64,000 bases of DNA from Kolteria novifilia (GTDB taxonomy: Bacteria > Planctomycetota > Planctomycetia > Kolteriales > Kolteriaceae), in assembly GCA_007748055.1 (NCBI GenBank), contig CP036279.1, positions 6,138,001-6,202,000 on the forward strand, given 5' to 3'. Made by a program: the position numbers and the translations under genes. Shown here piece by piece: positions 26,742 through 36,655 of the stretch. The notes beneath the pieces were generated by a model. The model was not told the origin of the DNA. It did not search any database and saw only the letters and a program-made list of their open reading frames with translations. Numbering within the stretch: the stretch's first letter is position 1; each line of letters opens with the position of its first letter.

Positions 26742-26772
26742 AAATGCGAAACGGCCCACCGAAGCGGGCCGT
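26742..26772 (-). terminator. Probable terminator of the fructose-bisphosphate aldolase gene
   Basis: On the minus strand ACGGCCC, an eight-base loop and GGGCCGT form a perfect seven-pair stem followed by TTCGCATTTCTT. It lies about 40 bases beyond the aldolase stop. The T-run is broken, so termination may be partial. Confidence 0.75.
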
Positions 26773-26811
26773 CTCATCACGTGTCACGTGTCGCCAGACC
26801 CAAAAAACGCC

Positions 26812-27867
26812 TTAGGCGATGGTGATGCTCTCGTCGAGGTAGACGTCCTGGATCGCGTTGAGGATCTCGACGCCGTCCTTGAGCGGACGTTGGAACGCCT
26901 TGCGACCACTGATCAGGCCCAAGCCGCCGGCACGCTTGTTGATAACAGCGGTGGTGACCGCTTCGGCCAAGTCGGTCGAGCCCGAGGAGGCGCCGCCGGA
27001 GTTGATCAGGCCGATGCGTCCCATGTACTGGTTCGCGACTTGGTAGCGACACAGGTCGATCGGGTGATCGGTCGTCAGCTTATCGTAGACCAGCTTGTGG
27101 GTCTTCGCGAACTTGATCTCGTTGAAGCCGCCGTTGCAGTCGGGGAGCTTCTGCTTGACGATGTCCGACTGGATCGTCGCCCCGAGGTGGTTGGCCTGCG
27201 AGGTGACGTCGGCGGCGGTGTGATAGTCCGCTTTGTCCGTCTTGAAGGCCGGGTTGCGAAGGTAGCACCAGAGGATCGTTCCCATGCCAAGCTCATGGGC
27301 TTCGGCGAACGCCTCGGAGACCTCGATGATCTGACGATTCGACTCGGGAGAGCCGAAGTAGATCGTCGCCCCGATCGCGGCGGCGCCCATGTCGTAGGCC
27401 TGCTGCACGGTGCCGAACATGATCTGGTCGTACTTGTTCGGGTAGGTCAGCAGTTCGTTGTGGTTGATCTTGACCACGAACGGAATCTTGTGAGCGTACT
27501 TGCGAGCGACCGACGCCAAGACGCCGAAGGTCGACGCGACCGCGTTGCAACCACCCTCGATCGCCAACTTGACGATGTTTTCCGAATCGAAATAGTCGGG
27601 ATTCGGGGCGAAGGAGGAGCTGGCGGTGTGCTCGATGCCCTGGTCGACGGGCAGGATCGAGACGTAGCCGGTGCCGCCGAGGCGACCGGTGTCGAAAATC
27701 CGCTGAAGGTTCGCAAGCACCCGCGGCGTCCGATCGCTCGGTCCGAAGATCCGGTCGACAAAGTCGGGACCGGGCAGATGAAGCTGTTCCTTGGTGATGG
27801 TCCGGCAACTGTGACCGAGAAGAGAATCGGCGTCTTTGCCGAGGAGTTCTTGAATCTTGTCGCTCAT
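26812..27867 (-). CDS. fbaB: Class I fructose-bisphosphate aldolase (DhnA type)
   Basis: A 351-residue DhnA-type class I aldolase, which splits fructose-1,6-bisphosphate through a Schiff-base lysine. Typical segments are [11 protein letters not shown] near residue 75, [40 protein letters not shown] and the phosphate loop [13 protein letters not shown] with [14 protein letters not shown]. Start is ATG 27867 (MSDKIQ); the frame is open 31 codons higher but reads as noise. It acts in the cytosol in glycolysis or gluconeogenesis. It is a single-gene unit ending at a hairpin and preceded by an amplified repeat region. Confidence 0.95.
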   Translation of the reverse strand: MSDKIQELLGKDADSLLGHSCRTITKEQLHLPGPDFVDRIFGPSDRTPRVLANLQRIFDTGRLGGTGYVSILPVDQGIEHTASSSFAPNPDYFDSENIVKLAIEGGCNAVASTFGVLASVARKYAHKIPFVVKINHNELLTYPNKYDQIMFGTVQQAYDMGAAAIGATIYFGSPESNRQIIEVSEAFAEAHELGMGTILWCYLRNPAFKTDKADYHTAADVTSQANHLGATIQSDIVKQKLPDCNGGFNEIKFAKTHKLVYDKLTTDHPIDLCRYQVANQYMGRIGLINSGGASSGSTDLAEAVTTAVINKRAGGLGLISGRKAFQRPLKDGVEILNAIQDVYLDESITIA

Positions 27868-28041
27868 CGCAACGACTCCCGAAGAATTCATCCGCTCTGG
27901 CCGGATGCACCCGCGGGCCCGCCACTCGCGACCCGCCGGGGAGAAATATATTCGTTCCACCGTCGTTCGCCAAATCGACGTGTATGATGACGCCAGCGGG
28001 GGTACTGGGAGACGATTGTTCGAACAGTCCTCTTGCGTCTC

Positions 28042-28250
28042 GGTTGCTTCGCTACTAGGTCCAGTGGCTAGCCCCGGTTGCTTCGCTACTAGGTCCAGTG
28101 GCTAGCCCCGGTTGCTTCGCTACTAGGTCCAGTGGCTAGCCCCGGTTGCTTCGCTACTAGGTCCAGTGGCTAGCCCCGGTTGCTTCGCTACTAGGTCCAG
28201 TGGCTAGCCCCGGTTGCTTCGCTACCGGGGCGGCGACGCCGCAAGAAGTC
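28042..28250. repeat. Family B-derived array: five 34-bp units and an intact element
   Basis: Units of 34 bp start with GGTTGCTTCGCTACTAGG at 28042, 28076, 28110, 28144 and 28178. In each the right arm of the parent hairpin has been replaced by CTAGGTCCAGTGG. The sixth position (28205-28250) is the intact family B element: CCCCGGTTGCTTCGCTACCGGGG, then GGCGACGCC and GCAAGAAGTC. The same element is at 5029-5074 and 5206-5251. Confidence 0.92.
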
Positions 28251-28614
28251 TCGAAGGACGCGCTCGCCAGTCGAGGATGGAAGAGAACTCGAACGACGCC
28301 AGGACTCGGGCAATCCGGCGTGAATGGGGCCGGTTCGAGTCCTCTTGCCGACACGTTCGGGCAGCCCGGATTGCTCGTCAATCTGGGCGTGCAACGCACG
28401 CAAGAGGCCCCGGAAGACTCTGATCTTTGAGCCGGTGGACGAGTGTCCCAATTTGCTCCCCATTGTCCAAGGGGGAGTTAGAGGGGGTCTCACTGAACCG
28501 GTGGACGAATGTCCGAGTGCCTCTTGTGGCTGCGCCACCTCGGTTGCAAGCAACCGAGAGCACCCCTGAAGAGTGCCTGAATCGCGGAAGATTAACCGGG
28601 AGGACGCGGGAGCG
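28251..28614. repeat. Repeat-rich leader ahead of the ExbD genes
   Basis: No gene is supported. 28282-28376 contains two pairs of complementary segments in interleaved order. 28432-28449 and 28498-28515 share GCCGGTGGACGA(G/A)TGTCC-like sequence. 28457-28488 is a family D element with a CCCCATTGTCCAAGGGGG core. 28521-28558 is a family B element in reverse, ending in the perfect palindrome CTCGGTTGCAAGCAACCGAG. The ExbD promoter is presumably inside this stretch. Confidence 0.7.
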
Positions 28615-29085
28615 ATGAAGACACCCCAGTTCCCCAGGAAGCGAAATCAGGTCATTCGCGTCACGCCGCTCATCGACGTCATCTTCCTGCTGATCATTTT
28701 CTTCGTCTGCGTCCGTCAATACCAGGAGGCCGCCTCTCCCGAGAGCATCCAACTCCCCGCCGCCGAGTCGGTCGACCAAACCCCCATCGATCAGCATTCA
28801 CCCGAAACAGTTGTCGTCCACGTCCGCGATGACGGCTCCTTCCTCCTCGACGGCGAACCGCTTCCCAAGGAAGCGATGGAGACCCTTCTCGTAGAGCGGG
28901 AAGCGGAGGTGCGTCCGCGCGTGCTCGATGTGCGGATTCGAGCCGACCGCGATGTCGCGTACCGCTTCGTCGAGCCGATCCTCGTGGCGTGTGCCTCGGC
29001 GGGGGTGTGGAAGGTCTCCTTCGTCGTGACGCCGCGAAGTGCCGACGCGGTGCCGAACACGCCCAGCCGTCCGGAAGGGAGGTAG
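28615..29085 (+). CDS. ExbD/TolR-family biopolymer transport protein, first copy
   Basis: A 156-residue ExbD/TolR protein: a short basic N-terminus, one membrane helix with the proton-carrying aspartate (about D21 in TPLIDVIFLLIIFF), then a periplasmic domain. ExbD works with the ExbB channel to transmit proton-motive force to envelope proteins. Start is ATG 28615, with GGAG before it. The second exbD follows after 7 bases; no exbB gene is present here. Confidence 0.9.
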   Translation: MKTPQFPRKRNQVIRVTPLIDVIFLLIIFFVCVRQYQEAASPESIQLPAAESVDQTPIDQHSPETVVVHVRDDGSFLLDGEPLPKEAMETLLVEREAEVRPRVLDVRIRADRDVAYRFVEPILVACASAGVWKVSFVVTPRSADAVPNTPSRPEGR

Positions 29086-29092
29086 CGGATCG

Positions 29093-29539
29093 ATGCGAAC
29101 CCCGACGACGCGCGATTTGGGCTCCTCCCGGTTCGACTTGCAGATGACCCCGATGATTGATGTCATCTTTCTGCTCCTGGTCTTCTTCCTGGCAACGGCG
29201 GGTCTGGCCCTACCGGAAGCGTTGTTGCCGACCTATTTACCCTCGAGCGGTCTGACCGCCGATTCGCCGTTGGAGGCTCCCGACGACGTCGAGTTGATCC
29301 AGATCAAGCTGCGCGGTCGCGAGGACTCCTTCCGAATGCTCCTGAACGATCGGCCGATCACCACCATGATCGAGATGCGAGAGAAGCTTCGGACGCTCGG
29401 AAGCGTCACGCCCGACGCCCCCGTCATCCTCGACATCGGACCCGATGTCCGCCTCGGCCGCTTCGTCGATCTCTACGATCAGTGCCGTCAGTCGGGGCTG
29501 TGGGCGATCAACTTCGCCGTCGGGCAGCGGGGTGATTGA
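29093..29539 (+). CDS. ExbD/TolR-family biopolymer transport protein, second copy
   Basis: A 148-residue paralogue of the preceding gene with the same plan: membrane helix carrying the aspartate (about D23, MTPMIDVIFLLLVFF) and a periplasmic domain with a C-terminal LWAINFAVG strand. Tandem ExbD pairs that differ in sequence are common in planctomycetes and probably form a heterodimer beside an ExbB pentamer. ATG 29093 is chosen; GAGG lies just before it. The large helical-repeat gene follows. Confidence 0.9.
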   Translation: MRTPTTRDLGSSRFDLQMTPMIDVIFLLLVFFLATAGLALPEALLPTYLPSSGLTADSPLEAPDDVELIQIKLRGREDSFRMLLNDRPITTMIEMREKLRTLGSVTPDAPVILDIGPDVRLGRFVDLYDQCRQSGLWAINFAVGQRGD

Positions 29540-29586
29540 ACGCTCGCGAACAGACTGACAAACGAACGACTCCCGGAGAAGGAACG

Positions 29587-32010
29587 ATGATGGTGGCATG
29601 GCTTCTTGCGAGCATGGCGATGCTTTCGGGAGCGGAGGAGGTCAGCGCCACCGAACTCTATCTTTGGGAACTCGAGCGCCGTGGCCTGACCGAATTGCTG
29701 GAGATCTACTGCGAGCGTGGCTTGGCAGCGGCCGATACGCCTACCGAGCGTCGACTGCTGCTGGCGGAACGGCTTTCCGACTCGCTGGCCCGACGAGCCA
29801 TGACCACGGCCGAGACCAAGCGACGCGCGAGCCTTTGGCGGCGGTCGCTCGAAACCATCGACGCCGAACTTGCGCGAACGGACGACGTCCGCCTACGGCG
29901 GTCTCTCCAACTCCTGCGGGCTCAACGCCTCGCCCAACGTGGGCGGTGGACTTCGGGCTGGCGGGAGCTACTTCCTCCCTCGGAGGCCAGCCGAGCGGTC
30001 GACGACTTCCGCGAATCCCTCACCCTGCTTCAACAGCTCCGTCCGGGAGAGGCGAACACGACGAGCGACGAGGACGAAGCACCCAGTGACGGGGTGCCCG
30101 ACTCCTCCCTCCAGCGACTTGTTGGCAACATCGCCCTCTCCCTCGCGGAAGAGACCCAAGAGACATCGCGAGACCGGCAGATGCTTCTGCGACAGGCCGT
30201 CAAGGCGCTCTCCGAGGCGACATCGTCGTCGGGCGTCGACATGGCGAATGCCGAGGTGATGCTCGATCTGGCACGGGCTCAGCGATTGCTCGGCGATGAT
30301 GCCACCGCCGGGCGAACGCTCGCGACTCTTCATGAGGGTCGCTCCGACCTTGCTTCCGACGACCGGCAACGACTCGACGGCGAGCGCATCGCCCTACTTC
30401 TTGAACGAGGAGAGACCGACGAGGCTCAGCGGATCCTCGAGAGCGAACCCGAGCGGGATCGCCAACCGGGTTGGATGGGCCTACAGCGGGTCGCCCTCTT
30501 CCACGCCCAAGCGAATCGGCCGACCTCGCCAGCCGAGCAAGTCGAGTCCGAGTCTGACGCGATCGGTGTCCTCGATCGACTGGAGCAGACAGGACCGATG
30601 CAGGCGATTCTCCAGGCGCGTCGGCTCTTCGCAGCGCAGGCGAGCAAAGTCACCAAGCGAAATCCGCCCGAATGGCGGCGGGCGGCCAGGCTCTTCGAAC
30701 GGGCGGGGCGACCGGAACAGGCTGCCGAGATGTTCGCGCGGGCGGCGCGAGAGAGAAGTTCCGACCAAGTGACACTCGCCCTCGATGCCGCGCGCAACTG
30801 GAGCGAGGTCGGCCAGCATCGCAAGGCAATGGAACTACTTGCCGAAACCTCTCGTCGCGTCAGTGAGGAATCTAGCGCCAGCCGCTTGCTATGGGAGGCG
30901 GCCCGGGCGGCGAACCGAGCCTACGCCGCCGACCCGTCGACGGAGCGTATGGAGGCATACGATCGTTTGCTTGGCGAGCACCGGGAGCGATTTCCCGATG
31001 ATCGCCGCCGTCACGATGTCACGTTTCTCCTTGGAAAGCTTCGGCACGCCGAAGGCGATTTTGCGGAAGCGATCGAGTTGTGGAGGTCGATTCCCAAGGA
31101 ACATGGTCTCGCGAAGCACGTCCCGACGCTGATCCTGGAGGCCTATCGCGGTTCGCTGGAGCCACTCGACGCGACGGCGCCCATGGTGACGCGCGAGCGG
31201 GCCGCGACGCTCGTGAACGACCTAGAAGCCTGGGTGAGCGCGGGAACGATCGGCAGGTTGCCCATGTCGGCAAAGGATCGGGTCGACGCGATCATCCTTC
31301 GCTCCATGATACTGCTGGATCCGCGTCTCGATCGTCCAAGGGAAGCGGTTGAGTTGCTCGAAACACTTTCCGACGATCCCCAAGGAGATGGGGAGTCGCG
31401 GTCGCGCATCGCCCCGCTCATGCTCTATGGAAAGCTGCTGCAAGATCCGCGATCGGACGTCTCTGGGGATGTCGACAAGGTGCTCGCGGCCCGGATGCCA
31501 GCTCGACTTGAGGGCCTTCGGTTGGTCAACGAGGCTGCGTTGACGCTGCCCGCAGCCGAGCGATCGGGCGTTGTCGCCATCGCGAAAAGGCTGGCGAGCG
31601 GGATTCGGACGGACGAACTCGACAATGACCAAGAGCGCGAGGCGAGGATCGAGCTTGTCCTGACGGAGGTGCTTTCGGGAAATCGCGAAATTCTGGCCAA
31701 GGTGGCGAGTGTGCTTGAAGACGACATCGGTCGATCGCCGCGGGCCCAGGAAGCGGTCGCGATCGCGGGTCTGGGGACGTCCCATTGGACGGCCGCGGCG
31801 GAACAGTTGCGCAAAATGGCGTCGAATTTGCGCAAAACGAGCCCACTTTGGTACCGTTCGCGACTCGGTTTGATCGAAAGTTTGCGGAAATCGGGCCAAA
31901 CCGAGGAAGCTCGACGCCTCCTGACGGTGCTCGAGACCCTCTACCCGGACCTCGGGGGAGCGCGACTGCGGCAACGATTCCAGCGCGAACGAGCCGAGTT
32001 GGGACGTTAG
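29587..32010 (+). CDS. Large secreted helical-repeat (TPR-like) protein
   Basis: An 807-residue protein starting at ATG 29587 with a short signal-like N-terminus (MMVAWLLASMAMLSGA). The rest is almost entirely alpha-helical with many LxxAxxLxxxG-type repeats (for example AARLFERAGRPEQAAEMFARAA and SEVGQHRKAMELLAETS), as in TPR solenoids. Position after the ExbD pair suggests a periplasmic partner of an ExbB-ExbD motor, perhaps linking it to an envelope structure; this is inference from context. Its stop TAG overlaps the stop of the convergent small membrane gene. No catalytic motif is seen. Confidence 0.75.
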   Translation: MMVAWLLASMAMLSGAEEVSATELYLWELERRGLTELLEIYCERGLAAADTPTERRLLLAERLSDSLARRAMTTAETKRRASLWRRSLETIDAELARTDDVRLRRSLQLLRAQRLAQRGRWTSGWRELLPPSEASRAVDDFRESLTLLQQLRPGEANTTSDEDEAPSDGVPDSSLQRLVGNIALSLAEETQETSRDRQMLLRQAVKALSEATSSSGVDMANAEVMLDLARAQRLLGDDATAGRTLATLHEGRSDLASDDRQRLDGERIALLLERGETDEAQRILESEPERDRQPGWMGLQRVALFHAQANRPTSPAEQVESESDAIGVLDRLEQTGPMQAILQARRLFAAQASKVTKRNPPEWRRAARLFERAGRPEQAAEMFARAARERSSDQVTLALDAARNWSEVGQHRKAMELLAETSRRVSEESSASRLLWEAARAANRAYAADPSTERMEAYDRLLGEHRERFPDDRRRHDVTFLLGKLRHAEGDFAEAIELWRSIPKEHGLAKHVPTLILEAYRGSLEPLDATAPMVTRERAATLVNDLEAWVSAGTIGRLPMSAKDRVDAIILRSMILLDPRLDRPREAVELLETLSDDPQGDGESRSRIAPLMLYGKLLQDPRSDVSGDVDKVLAARMPARLEGLRLVNEAALTLPAAERSGVVAIAKRLASGIRTDELDNDQEREARIELVLTEVLSGNREILAKVASVLEDDIGRSPRAQEAVAIAGLGTSHWTAAAEQLRKMASNLRKTSPLWYRSRLGLIESLRKSGQTEEARRLLTVLETLYPDLGGARLRQRFQRERAELGR

Positions 32011-32180
32011 CGAGAGAGCGACGCTTGGATCGTGTAGCCAACGCCGAAGAGCGCAGCGCCGAAGACCGCCATGAGGAGGCTTTCGCGTAGGTTGAACTGG
32101 CCCTGAAGTTCGAGCAGAATCCCGACGGGGAGGACGACGAGACCGGCAAACTGGAGAATTCTCGCGAGGAGAAACATCAT
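32007..32180 (-). CDS. 57-residue membrane protein
   Basis: A tiny protein with two hydrophobic helices (FLLARILQFAGLVVLPVGILLEL and RESLLMAVFGAALFGVGYTI). The start is ATG 32180 or the next codon, 32177. Its stop (TAA on the minus strand, 32009-32007) overlaps the stop of the convergent helical-repeat gene. The composition and placement suggest a real gene, but I cannot name the family or function. Confidence 0.55.
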   Translation of the reverse strand: MMFLLARILQFAGLVVLPVGILLELQGQFNLRESLLMAVFGAALFGVGYTIQASLSR

Positions 32181-32427
32181 CGGCGTCGGCTTTCCGAGAG
32201 CGCGAAGGACTGTTGCGTGGGGAAAACCCTCACGGGGCACAGTTCGATGATGTACTCGAAACGCGGCCGAAGGAGAAGTGGCGAAGTCGCACGAGCGGGG
32301 GCAGCACCGACGATGGAGTGAGAGGGACTCCCGTGGTGTCGCGGGAAAGCGCCGTTGCCAGACACCTCGCGGAAAGCCTTCGGGCATGGGCCCTTAGGTC
32401 GAGGAAGCTAGTCAACGGCGTGCGTCG

Positions 32428-32613
32428 TCAGACGAGCGCCAGTTCGGCTTCAGCGCCGGCTTCGATGTCGATGATCTCCTCGCGGCGAATCGGACAATCG
32501 CCAGGAGCTTCGATACCGATGCGGACTTTGTTCCCTCGGACAGACAGGACAGTCACTTTGATGTCGTAGCCGATTTCGATGGCTTGACGTTCGCGACGGG
32601 TGAGGACGAGCAT
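32428..32613 (-). CDS. csrA: Carbon storage regulator CsrA
   Basis: A 61-residue CsrA: MLVLTRRERQAIEIG at the start and VKVTVLSV..NKVRIGIEAP (here IKVTVLSVRGNKVRIGIEAP) are nearly canonical. The homodimer binds GGA in mRNA leaders and regulates translation. Start is ATG 32613. The tail (IEAGAEAELALV) is family-like. It is alone, between the 57-residue membrane gene and the acyl-CoA synthetase; no flagellar or small-RNA gene is near. Confidence 0.96.
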   Translation of the reverse strand: MLVLTRRERQAIEIGYDIKVTVLSVRGNKVRIGIEAPGDCPIRREEIIDIEAGAEAELALV

Positions 32614-33047
32614 ATCTAACCCTCCGTGGTGTTTCGCCTTAGCTGGCAATGACTCAGAGCGACCAAGTCCATCGGTCACTCTTACGCCACTGAATAAATG
32701 CAAGCACCGTGCCATTCACCACGACCTCTTGCCACGAAACGCCTGCGACCACTTGACCAAGACCGTAACCAACTACGACAAAACAACTTGTAACCCAAGA
32801 CCTCCTCCAGGTTGTTCGTCGGCAATCTCGGCGACTAGCGAAACAGTCACCGCGCGACCACCCGGTCATGGCCATCTGACGCCCAATTTGGTCGGTCGGC
32901 GACCATTCTTCGGTCCAAACTTGAGTCAAAATTGACAAAAACGGGACCGATCTCGCTCCGATTCGCCCCTCGGACGAGAACTACAGGGCGGCCATTGCTC
33001 GCCCCCAAGCCACCCATTCATCCCATTCTCACCATCGAGGGTCTCGC
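32614..33047. other. Intergenic stretch upstream of csrA
   Basis: About 430 bases, less G+C-rich than the genes around it. It should hold the csrA promoter (leftward) and the end region of the acyl-CoA synthetase transcript. No gene or repeat was recognised. Confidence 0.45.
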
Positions 33048-35798
33048 TCAATTCTCCCGCAAGCTCAAGTATGCCTCGACCACCGGACTCTCCAGATCGT
33101 TCTTCAGCGTGAACCCCGCCCGCTGGGCGATCTTCTGCATCGCGATGTTGTCCCGAAGAATCGTCGCCACGATTCCCTCGAGCTGCTCGTCCTTCGCGAA
33201 GGGGATGACCCGTTCGAGAAGCAACGACCCGAGCCCCTGACGCTGCCAGCCGTCGCTGACCATCATGCTCAGTTCCGCTACCCGGGCGTGGTGCAGCTTC
33301 GCCAGTCGGCCGATTCCGATGACCTCCGGGTTCTCGTCTCCCACAATCGCCACCAACGCCAGCTCCCGGTCGTAATCGTTGAAGCAAACCCGCGATAACC
33401 GTTCGTGCCGCACCCGACGACTCAGCTTCAGCGGCTGAAAGAACCGCATCCGAACACTGTCATCGGAGAGCCCCTCGTGGAACTGCACCAACAGCGGCTC
33501 ATCGTCCGGACGGATCGGACGCAGCTTCACCTCCGTCCCGTCACGAAGCTTGGCCGTCCCGGCGTACTTCATCGGATAGGGACGAATGACCGGCTTCGAC
33601 AGCTCCTCCTCGCTCGTCGAGGGATCGTGAAGCACGAAGCGGCCATCGACCGCCACCACCCGATCGGACGAAACCAGCAACGGGTTGATGTCCGATTCCT
33701 TGATCCAGGGCTGATCGACGATCAAATCGCTGAACCGCACAAGCACCCGCTGAATCTCCCCGATGTCGATGGGCGAGCGGCCGCGAACCCCCTCGAGGGC
33801 TCGAAAAACCTTGGTCTGCTCCATCATCCGAATCGCCAACGTCCCATTGAGCGGCGGCAGTCCGAGGGAGCGATCCTTATAGACTTCGACGAGACTCCCC
33901 CCCGTCCCAAAGAGAAGCACTGGCCCGAACTGAGCATCGAGCGAACTCCCAATGATCAGTTCATAGGCATCGGAGAACTGCAACATCGGCTGGACCGTCA
34001 CGCCGTCGAAGTGCTCGGCGCCGGCGAGTTGGGTCACCGACTCGCGAATCCCCTCGAAATTTTCGCGGACCTCGTCGGCGGAGTGAACGTTGAGCACGAC
34101 ACCGCCCACGTCGGTCTTGTGGGTGATCGTCTCTGAATGAAGCTTCAGCACGACGGGATAGCCGATGTGGTCGGCGTGAGCGACCGCCTCGTCGACATCG
34201 GTCGCGACCAGAGTCTCGACGACCGGGATGTCGTACGCCGCCAAGAGCCGCTTCGACTCCGCCTCGGTCAAGAGCGTCCGCCCTTGCTCCCGAGCCGCCC
34301 CGATGATCTCCTCGGCGCGAGCCCGCCGCTCGAGAAGGACCGACGTATCGGCGTGGCCGACGCGCGGCGTCTCGTAAATCGCCCGCAGGTTGTAGCTTCG
34401 TTGCCACAGGTAGGTGAACGCACGCGCCGCCGCATCGGGATAGTCGAAGGTCGAGACCCCCGCTCGATTGAGAATGTCGACTCCCGCCGCGACGTCGACT
34501 CCCCCCATCCACGAGGCGAGGACCGGTTTGCCGGGAATGTGGGCATGCTCCTTGAGCGTCTCGGCCGTCATCGTTGGATCGGTCATGTCCTGCGGCGTCA
34601 GGATCACGAGCAAACCATCGCTATTCGGATCGTCGGCGGCGATCTTCAGCGCCTTGGCGTACCGCAGGGGATCGGCGTCTCCAAGGATGTCGATCGGATT
34701 GCCCCGGCTCCAGTGAGGGGGCAACAGCTCATCGAGCGCCTTGCGGGTCTCGTCGCTGAGCTCGGCGAGTTCCCCTCCACTGGAAATGAGCCGATCGGTC
34801 GCGAGGACGCCCGGGCCGCCGGCGTTGGTCACGATCGTCAGCCGCGGCCCCTTGGGGCTCGGTTGCTTCGCCGCGACTTCGGCGATGTTGAAGAGATCCT
34901 CGATCGTCTCGACGCGGACGACGCCGGTCCTGCGGACCGCGGCGCTAAAGACCTCATCGCTCCCCGCCAGGCTCCCGGTGTGGGAGGCCGCCGCCTTCGC
35001 CGCCGCCTCGGTGCGTCCCGCCTTGATGACGATGATCGGTTTGGTCAGCGCCACCTCCCGAGCCGCCGAGAGAAAGTCGCGCGCGATCCCGATCGACTCC
35101 ATGTAGAGCACGATCGCGTTGGTGTGGGGGTCGTCGCCGAGGTACTGAATCAGATCCCCCCAATCGACGTCGAGCATCGACCCGATGGAGACGAAGGCGC
35201 TGAACCCGACATTGTCGCGAAGGCTGAAGTCGAGAATGGCGGTGCAAAGGGCGCCACTCTGGCTGACGAGCGCGACGTTTCCGGGCAACGCCATCGACCC
35301 GGCGAAAGTGGCGTTGAGCCCCGAGCGCGGATTCATGACCCCGAGACAGTTTGGGCCGATCAGCCGCATCGAGGAACGATGGACCTGTTCGAGGATACGT
35401 TGTTCCAGCTCCGCTCCCTCGGGGCCGAGTTCCTTGAACCCGGCCGAGATGATGATGGCCCCCTTGACGCCCGCCTCGATGCATTGGCTGACGACGCCCG
35501 GCACGGTCGGGGCGGGCGTGACGATCACGGCCAGATCGACCTGCTCGGGCACGGCCTCGATGTTGGGATAGGCACGAATGCCCAGGACGTTGGGGCGTTT
35601 GGGATTGATCGGGTAGACGGTTCCGCCGAAGGGGTTGCGGATCAGGTTCCACAGAAGCGTTCGGCCGACACTTCCGGCCCGTTCCGAGGCACCGATCACC
35701 GCGACCGACTTCGGATCGAAGATGTAGTCGAGCGGATGACGACGGGCGTGGAAGATGTCGTGGGATGGATCGAGTTCAGACCGTTCCGTGGTGGACAT
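33048..35798 (-). CDS. Acyl-CoA synthetase (ADP-forming) fused to GNAT acetyltransferase (Pat-type)
   Basis: A 916-residue fusion. Residues ~20-480 are the CoA-binding and ligase domains of ADP-forming acyl-CoA synthetases: [28 protein letters not shown] and the phosphohistidine loop [10 protein letters not shown]. Residues ~510-730 are an ATP-grasp domain ([19 protein letters not shown]). Residues ~755-912 are a GNAT domain ([31 protein letters not shown], acetyl-CoA loop). This is the layout of protein acetyltransferase Pat/YfiQ, in which the synthetase half is often inactive; here the histidine is kept, so both activities are possible. The start is ATG 35798, preceded by GGGAGAGAG. Confidence 0.9.
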   Translation of the reverse strand: MSTTERSELDPSHDIFHARRHPLDYIFDPKSVAVIGASERAGSVGRTLLWNLIRNPFGGTVYPINPKRPNVLGIRAYPNIEAVPEQVDLAVIVTPAPTVPGVVSQCIEAGVKGAIIISAGFKELGPEGAELEQRILEQVHRSSMRLIGPNCLGVMNPRSGLNATFAGSMALPGNVALVSQSGALCTAILDFSLRDNVGFSAFVSIGSMLDVDWGDLIQYLGDDPHTNAIVLYMESIGIARDFLSAAREVALTKPIIVIKAGRTEAAAKAAASHTGSLAGSDEVFSAAVRRTGVVRVETIEDLFNIAEVAAKQPSPKGPRLTIVTNAGGPGVLATDRLISSGGELAELSDETRKALDELLPPHWSRGNPIDILGDADPLRYAKALKIAADDPNSDGLLVILTPQDMTDPTMTAETLKEHAHIPGKPVLASWMGGVDVAAGVDILNRAGVSTFDYPDAAARAFTYLWQRSYNLRAIYETPRVGHADTSVLLERRARAEEIIGAAREQGRTLLTEAESKRLLAAYDIPVVETLVATDVDEAVAHADHIGYPVVLKLHSETITHKTDVGGVVLNVHSADEVRENFEGIRESVTQLAGAEHFDGVTVQPMLQFSDAYELIIGSSLDAQFGPVLLFGTGGSLVEVYKDRSLGLPPLNGTLAIRMMEQTKVFRALEGVRGRSPIDIGEIQRVLVRFSDLIVDQPWIKESDINPLLVSSDRVVAVDGRFVLHDPSTSEEELSKPVIRPYPMKYAGTAKLRDGTEVKLRPIRPDDEPLLVQFHEGLSDDSVRMRFFQPLKLSRRVRHERLSRVCFNDYDRELALVAIVGDENPEVIGIGRLAKLHHARVAELSMMVSDGWQRQGLGSLLLERVIPFAKDEQLEGIVATILRDNIAMQKIAQRAGFTLKNDLESPVVEAYLSLREN

Positions 35799-35962
35799 GG
35801 GCTCTCTCCCGGGTGGAGCGTGTGGGCATTGCTCGCTCAACGGGGGACGCCGCGACCGCTCCGATCTCGGCGACCGTCCGAGTCGGCCGCCTCCCCGCGA
35901 TGGGCGAACGGCTCGACCCCACTCGTTAACCTAGACACCCCGTCGTCCGTTTTCCTCCCCTA

Positions 35963-36111
35963 GTAGTCCGTTGATGGAAGCCAGCCGGGGCGAGAGCGAG
36001 CCATGTTGGCCAAGATCAAGGAGGAAACGCGCAGGCGGATCCGCGGATTCGTCGAGGTTTTCCAATGCCACGATTGGTCAAGAGAACCGTTCGCAGCCGG
36101 CATCGAATCGG
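35963..36111. other. Non-coding gap next to glycosyltransferase remnant
   Basis: About 150 bases (extending to 35799 with the acyl-CoA synthetase promoter region) without a supported gene. It is downstream of the truncated glycosyltransferase and may be degraded coding sequence, but I could not trace it. Confidence 0.35.
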
Positions 36112-36360
36112 TCAACGGTCCGTTCGGACATGGGCGAAGGCGACAGTCTTCTCGATGGGGTGCGTGGGCGGACTGCACTTGAAGGGAGCCTGCAGGTAGC
36201 GAACGCCGAGGCCGACGAAGACCTTCTCCATCGCCTGCAGGTTCCGCGAGGCGAAGAAGACCTCATCTCCCCGCTCGCGCAGTGCCTCCACCGTCCGCCG
36301 ATGCGGCAACAAGTGCCCCAATCCCCGTCCGAGTTCCCAGGTAAACAGGATGCGCGGCAT
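36112..36360 (-). pseudogene. Truncated glycosyltransferase (N-terminal fragment)
   Basis: ATG 36360 opens an 82-codon frame beginning MPRILFTWELGRGLGHL, the typical start of MurG/UGT-like (GT-B) glycosyltransferases, followed by TVEALRERGDEVFFASRNL and YLQAPFKC. It stops at 36112. Whole members have about 400 residues, so only the first fifth remains; no continuation was found in the next 150 bases. The fragment lies near the toxin-immunity locus, at a junction where the G+C content changes. Confidence 0.7.
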
Positions 36361-36655
36361 TGTGGGCCTTTGAGGTGCAAACGTCTTGGTCGAAATCACG
36401 ATCCGATTTACGGCGTTCTTGTCGGACATAGGAGCTAACCGGCGCAGTCGAAGAGAAGAACGCTTTCTACTGTTCACACTCCGTGAAATCGCGACCAGCT
36501 CAGGTTCGCTCGACTCGTAAACGGTACACGAGGCAGATGATCCACAACAGAAAGAATCGTGAGCCACACACTGGCCACAAATTTACGCAACTCAACCGGT
36601 CCGCTCCACCATTCAGCGCTCTAGACACCTCAAGTCGTATGCCTTCCAAGCCACG
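36361..36655. other. A+T-richer intergenic stretch
   Basis: About 300 bases between the glycosyltransferase remnant and the immunity gene. It is visibly less G+C-rich than the window average. Nothing else is recognised. Confidence 0.4.

Noticed and set aside
28331-28345. Possible tRNA T-arm (GGTTCGAGTCC)
   Set aside because: The flanking bases do not form a T-stem and no acceptor, D or anticodon arm can be drawn around it.
35960-36178. 72-codon frame next to the glycosyltransferase fragment
   Set aside because: No family resemblance, no ribosome site and mixed composition; taken as noise.
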